From positions 118,034 through 182,033 of the forward strand of contig SOIM01000020.1 in assembly GCA_004377185.1 (NCBI GenBank): 64,000 nt of DNA. Direction: 5' to 3'. Below, one piece after another: positions 61,923 through 64,000 of the stretch. Position 1 is the first letter of the stretch. Each line of letters begins with the position of its first letter. Source of the DNA: Methanomassiliicoccales archaeon (GTDB lineage: Archaea > Thermoplasmatota > Thermoplasmata > RBG-16-68-12 > SOIM01). Made by a program: the position numbers and the translations under genes. The notes under the pieces are model-generated. The model was not told where the DNA came from and did not search any database. It saw only the letters and a list, made by a program, of their open reading frames with translations.

Positions 61923-63085
61923 AGTTTCCCCTGTGTGCTTCCCATCAGAATATTGTAGGCTGAGCTCTCCATCATCTCATACCACTCGTAACCGTTTCCC
62001 TTCAGGACGGGATGAATCGAATTGTCAAAGTAAACCATAAAGTTATCGTGAAACCTGCACATCTGTTTTGAAGATCCTTTGTCAGTGTATCCATGCGTCT
62101 TGAACCAAGACAGAACATCACGAACTTTCCCATTACTGAGCGTGCCTTTCTTGTCCTTTTCGATTTCACCAATGTATTCATAAATGTCTGGGTTCTCCTC
62201 GTTTGCAATCCTAATCATTTTCAATAGCGCTTGCAACGGAATAAACTTAATATGTTCATAGGCAGACCTGCCCTTCTTCCGATAGGTATGCTGACATCCC
62301 TCTCTCTGAAGGAGAAACAAGGCTCCTCCTATGATGGCCATCGTGCCCGTTCGGTCGATTACACGCACTTCGTGCATCTGTCCACTGAATTGACGGTCTT
62401 CAAGTCGCTCTTCGTGGAATTTCTCCAGACGTTTCCTGTTGATCTTCAACTCGTCAGCGAAGGGTGTTTCAATCAGCATACCTCCGGCCGATCGAAGAGA
62501 GTATCTATCACCTAAGTCGGACATCACAAACCAGTCCAATCGCGGAGGATCGATATGTTCACTCATGGGATATTCTTTTATCAAGAGCAACTGTCGTCTC
62601 GGTAACCATTCTTCAATTCTATCTCTCAGGCCAATGCTTCCGAACACACAGTAGAAGTAGAATCTAGCACTAGGTAAATGAGTTCTGACTAGTTCGTAGA
62701 CTTCCTTCGCAGTACCTCCCGACCCAGCAACTACATCCAGAAAAACAACGGCATCCAACTTGTCCTTGTATTTCTCAAGATTCTTTTTGATGACATACTC
62801 ATTCTTGATTTCCCGCGCCCCTTTCTTTAGACGCTGGGTGTAAATTGGATAGTTGGGACATCCAACAATATCGACGAACGGAGTGGCCAGGTGCAATGCG
62901 TCTAAGTTCTTCCACAAGAGCACGGACCTCCGGTCCTTGTCAGGATAGAACTTCGCGAAGAGGGTCCCAATCTCTTCCAGCGCCTGCTCAAATGGGGCAT
63001 TGATAGACCAATATGCTTTGTCAGCCAAATCCCGTAGAGCTAAATAGGTTCCATTGTCAATCATGGCTATCCTTTTTCTCATCAT
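61919..63085 (-). CDS. Phosphoribosyltransferase-like protein with extra C-terminal domain
   Basis: A 388-residue protein. VVFLDVVAGSGGTAKEVYELV at 113-133 matches the PRPP-binding loop of type I phosphoribosyltransferases (hydrophobic strand, acid, then a G-T turn), although only one acid precedes the loop. Residues 1-110 are mostly helical; beyond about 190 the chain is unassigned, with a helical/beta stretch near 300-370 (SNGKVRDVLSWFKTHGYTDK) that might be a winged helix. ATG 63085 or ATG 63064 could start it. It forms an operon with the HExxH protein. PRTase-type proteins occur in bacterial conflict and Ter-like systems; a similar role here is inference. Confidence 0.6.
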   Translation of the reverse strand: MMRKRIAMIDNGTYLALRDLADKAYWSINAPFEQALEEIGTLFAKFYPDKDRRSVLLWKNLDALHLATPFVDIVGCPNYPIYTQRLKKGAREIKNEYVIKKNLEKYKDKLDAVVFLDVVAGSGGTAKEVYELVRTHLPSARFYFYCVFGSIGLRDRIEEWLPRRQLLLIKEYPMSEHIDPPRLDWFVMSDLGDRYSLRSAGGMLIETPFADELKINRKRLEKFHEERLEDRQFSGQMHEVRVIDRTGTMAIIGGALFLLQREGCQHTYRKKGRSAYEHIKFIPLQALLKMIRIANEENPDIYEYIGEIEKDKKGTLSNGKVRDVLSWFKTHGYTDKGSSKQMCRFHDNFMVYFDNSIHPVLKGNGYEWYEMMESSAYNILMGSTQGKL

Positions 63086-63313
63086 ATTCCAGATAATTAA
63101 ACTTTATGGCGATAGATAGTAACAGGGGCGACGAATACTTCTCCAATTTCCTGACGAAAGGCTTCTAAATGTACCTACCACTTCGGGGTCGAATTAGGTC
63201 CAAGAATGTACACATTATGGGTATTTGTCAGACTTCATTATCAACCACGAAACGTGTCTAGGGTTCATGCGAGAGCAAGAAGCGAGAACATCTAGATGCA
63301 GGGTGTTAGATTA
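63086..63313. other. Intergenic stretch, no gene seen
   Basis: About 230 bases holding a likely promoter for the phosphoribosyltransferase: minus-strand TTTAATTA near 63095-63103. Nothing else is evident. Confidence 0.3.
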
Positions 63314-63707
63314 TCAAAGACGACCTTTTTGATAGCTCTGCTGTTTAGATACGAAGACGATAGCATCCTTCAGTTCAGCTCTCGTCATAAAGATCACCTC
63401 TTCCATCATATCAGGAAAGGTATGTAATTGTTCCCATTTTCGGTGGATTTTCTGAAGTCGAGTCGTGGTATAGTCCATTGGCGTCGGGATTTGAAAGAAA
63501 ATCAGCAACATACCGAAAAAAGACCTGTTGATTCTTTCTGTCGTTGAGGCAGGCATTGAACCAAACTGCTATTGGCTGATGATTTCCTTGAGAAAGCAAA
63601 ACTATGAAGGCTTCGGTCTCCAGACGCTCCTTGTGGTTCAGTGTTGCGACTTGGTGAAAAACCAAACATGAAATGATGAGACCTCTTTTGCTGACAAGTT
63701 CCCACAT
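63314..63707 (-). pseudogene. Possible frameshifted small gene
   Basis: Two overlapping frames each look protein-like in one part: the upstream frame (from ATG 63707: EAFIVLLSQGNHQPIAVWFNACLN) and the downstream frame (HRKWEQLHTFPDMMEEVIFMTRAELKDAIVF, ending at 63314). Joined near 63480 they would make one protein of about 130 residues, so a single indel could have split it. No family is recognised for either half. Confidence 0.3.
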
Positions 63708-63740
63708 GCTTGTGTGCTTGGACGGTTTTCAATCTGGTTC

Positions 63741-64000
63741 TCAGCTCTGCCAGTCTTCCCAGACAATGCGCACCTTACCGTTATCGACTGCGATTGCGGG
63801 GGAATACTGCTCTTCCGTTCCTGAATCTGTACTTATCTCCATCTCGGTCTGCCAGCTGACCCCGTTATAGTACCTGTAGTAGATATCCGGATCTCCGTCT
63901 TCCTTATCTGTCCAAGCCACATGGACCTCGTTGCCGTCCACGGCGATCGAAGGATCCCATTGGTCTTCTGTTCCTGAATCTGTGCTTATCTCCACCTCGG
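63741..64000 (-). CDS. C-terminal end of a BNR/sialidase-like beta-propeller protein (runs off right edge)
   Basis: The frame is open through base 64000, so only the last 86 residues are seen. Two near-identical blades contain EISTDSGTEDQWDPSIAVDG and EISTDSGTEEQYSPAIAVDN, each followed by VHVAW or VRIVW, as in BNR/Asp-box-like archaeal surface propellers. Their DNA is nearly identical as well, showing recent repeat exchange. The chain stops right after the second blade (IVWEDWQS) with no anchor, so it may be truncated. Likely secreted; the signal peptide would lie outside the window. Confidence 0.65.
   Translation of the reverse strand, partial: EVEISTDSGTEDQWDPSIAVDGNEVHVAWTDKEDGDPDIYYRYYNGVSWQTEMEISTDSGTEEQYSPAIAVDNGKVRIVWEDWQS

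Noticed and set aside
1..64000. Insertion sequences or transposases
   Set aside because: No DDE, HUH or serine-recombinase motif seen in any reading.

Overview
This window looks like archaeal chromosome with an integrated mobile element. The archaeal markers are the small catalytic subunit of archaeal/eukaryotic-type primase, an HVO_0476-type zinc-finger protein, a TraB-family protein, an Alg7/AglH-like GlcNAc-1-phosphate transferase, TATA boxes about 25-30 bases ahead of apparently leaderless starts, and many TTG/GTG starts. The gene set fits Euryarchaeota, perhaps Thermoplasmatota; that placement is inference. No rRNA, tRNA, IS element or CRISPR array was seen.

Region 1 (1-32 kb) is a large surface-glycan locus. 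It holds the dTDP-rhamnose genes (rmlA, partial at the left edge, then rmlD, rmlC and rmlB), two MOP-type flippases, about a dozen glycosyltransferases of families GT2 and GT4, two methyltransferases, a hexapeptide acyltransferase, a polysaccharide deacetylase, two GT-C-type membrane enzymes, an FrhB-pyruvyltransferase fusion, an Alg14-Alg13 fusion and a lipid-linked GlcNAc-phosphate transferase. Together they could build nucleotide sugars, assemble a glycan on a polyprenyl carrier, decorate it and flip it across the membrane for S-layer or other surface glycosylation.

Region 2 (32-42.4 kb) is housekeeping: rhomboid protease, HVO_0476 zinc protein, secreted or anchored surface proteins, a winged-helix regulator coupled to protein-L-isoaspartate methyltransferase, a TraB protein, ThyX, PriS and a TPR/HhH membrane protein.

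Region 3 (42.5-63.7 kb) is accessory. It opens with a tyrosine recombinase, a ParB remnant, a Clp-fold serine protease and a winged-helix regulator. A replication module follows: a primase-polymerase/D5 helicase of about 918 residues, a noncoding stretch with repeated GTGGGACA motifs around an AT-rich core that looks like an origin, and a P-loop ATPase with HTH, zinc ribbon and hydrophobic segment. After that comes mostly minus-strand cargo: small membrane proteins, winged-helix proteins, a DEDD exonuclease, an EEP nuclease, a membrane-HAD phosphatase fusion, and a tightly coupled pair made of a phosphoribosyltransferase-like protein and a protein with an HExxH motif plus a Cys/His zinc cluster. 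That pair, with the neighbouring membrane-HAD gene, is the best candidate here for an undescribed system, possibly conflict or defence related. The window ends in a truncated beta-propeller-repeat protein.
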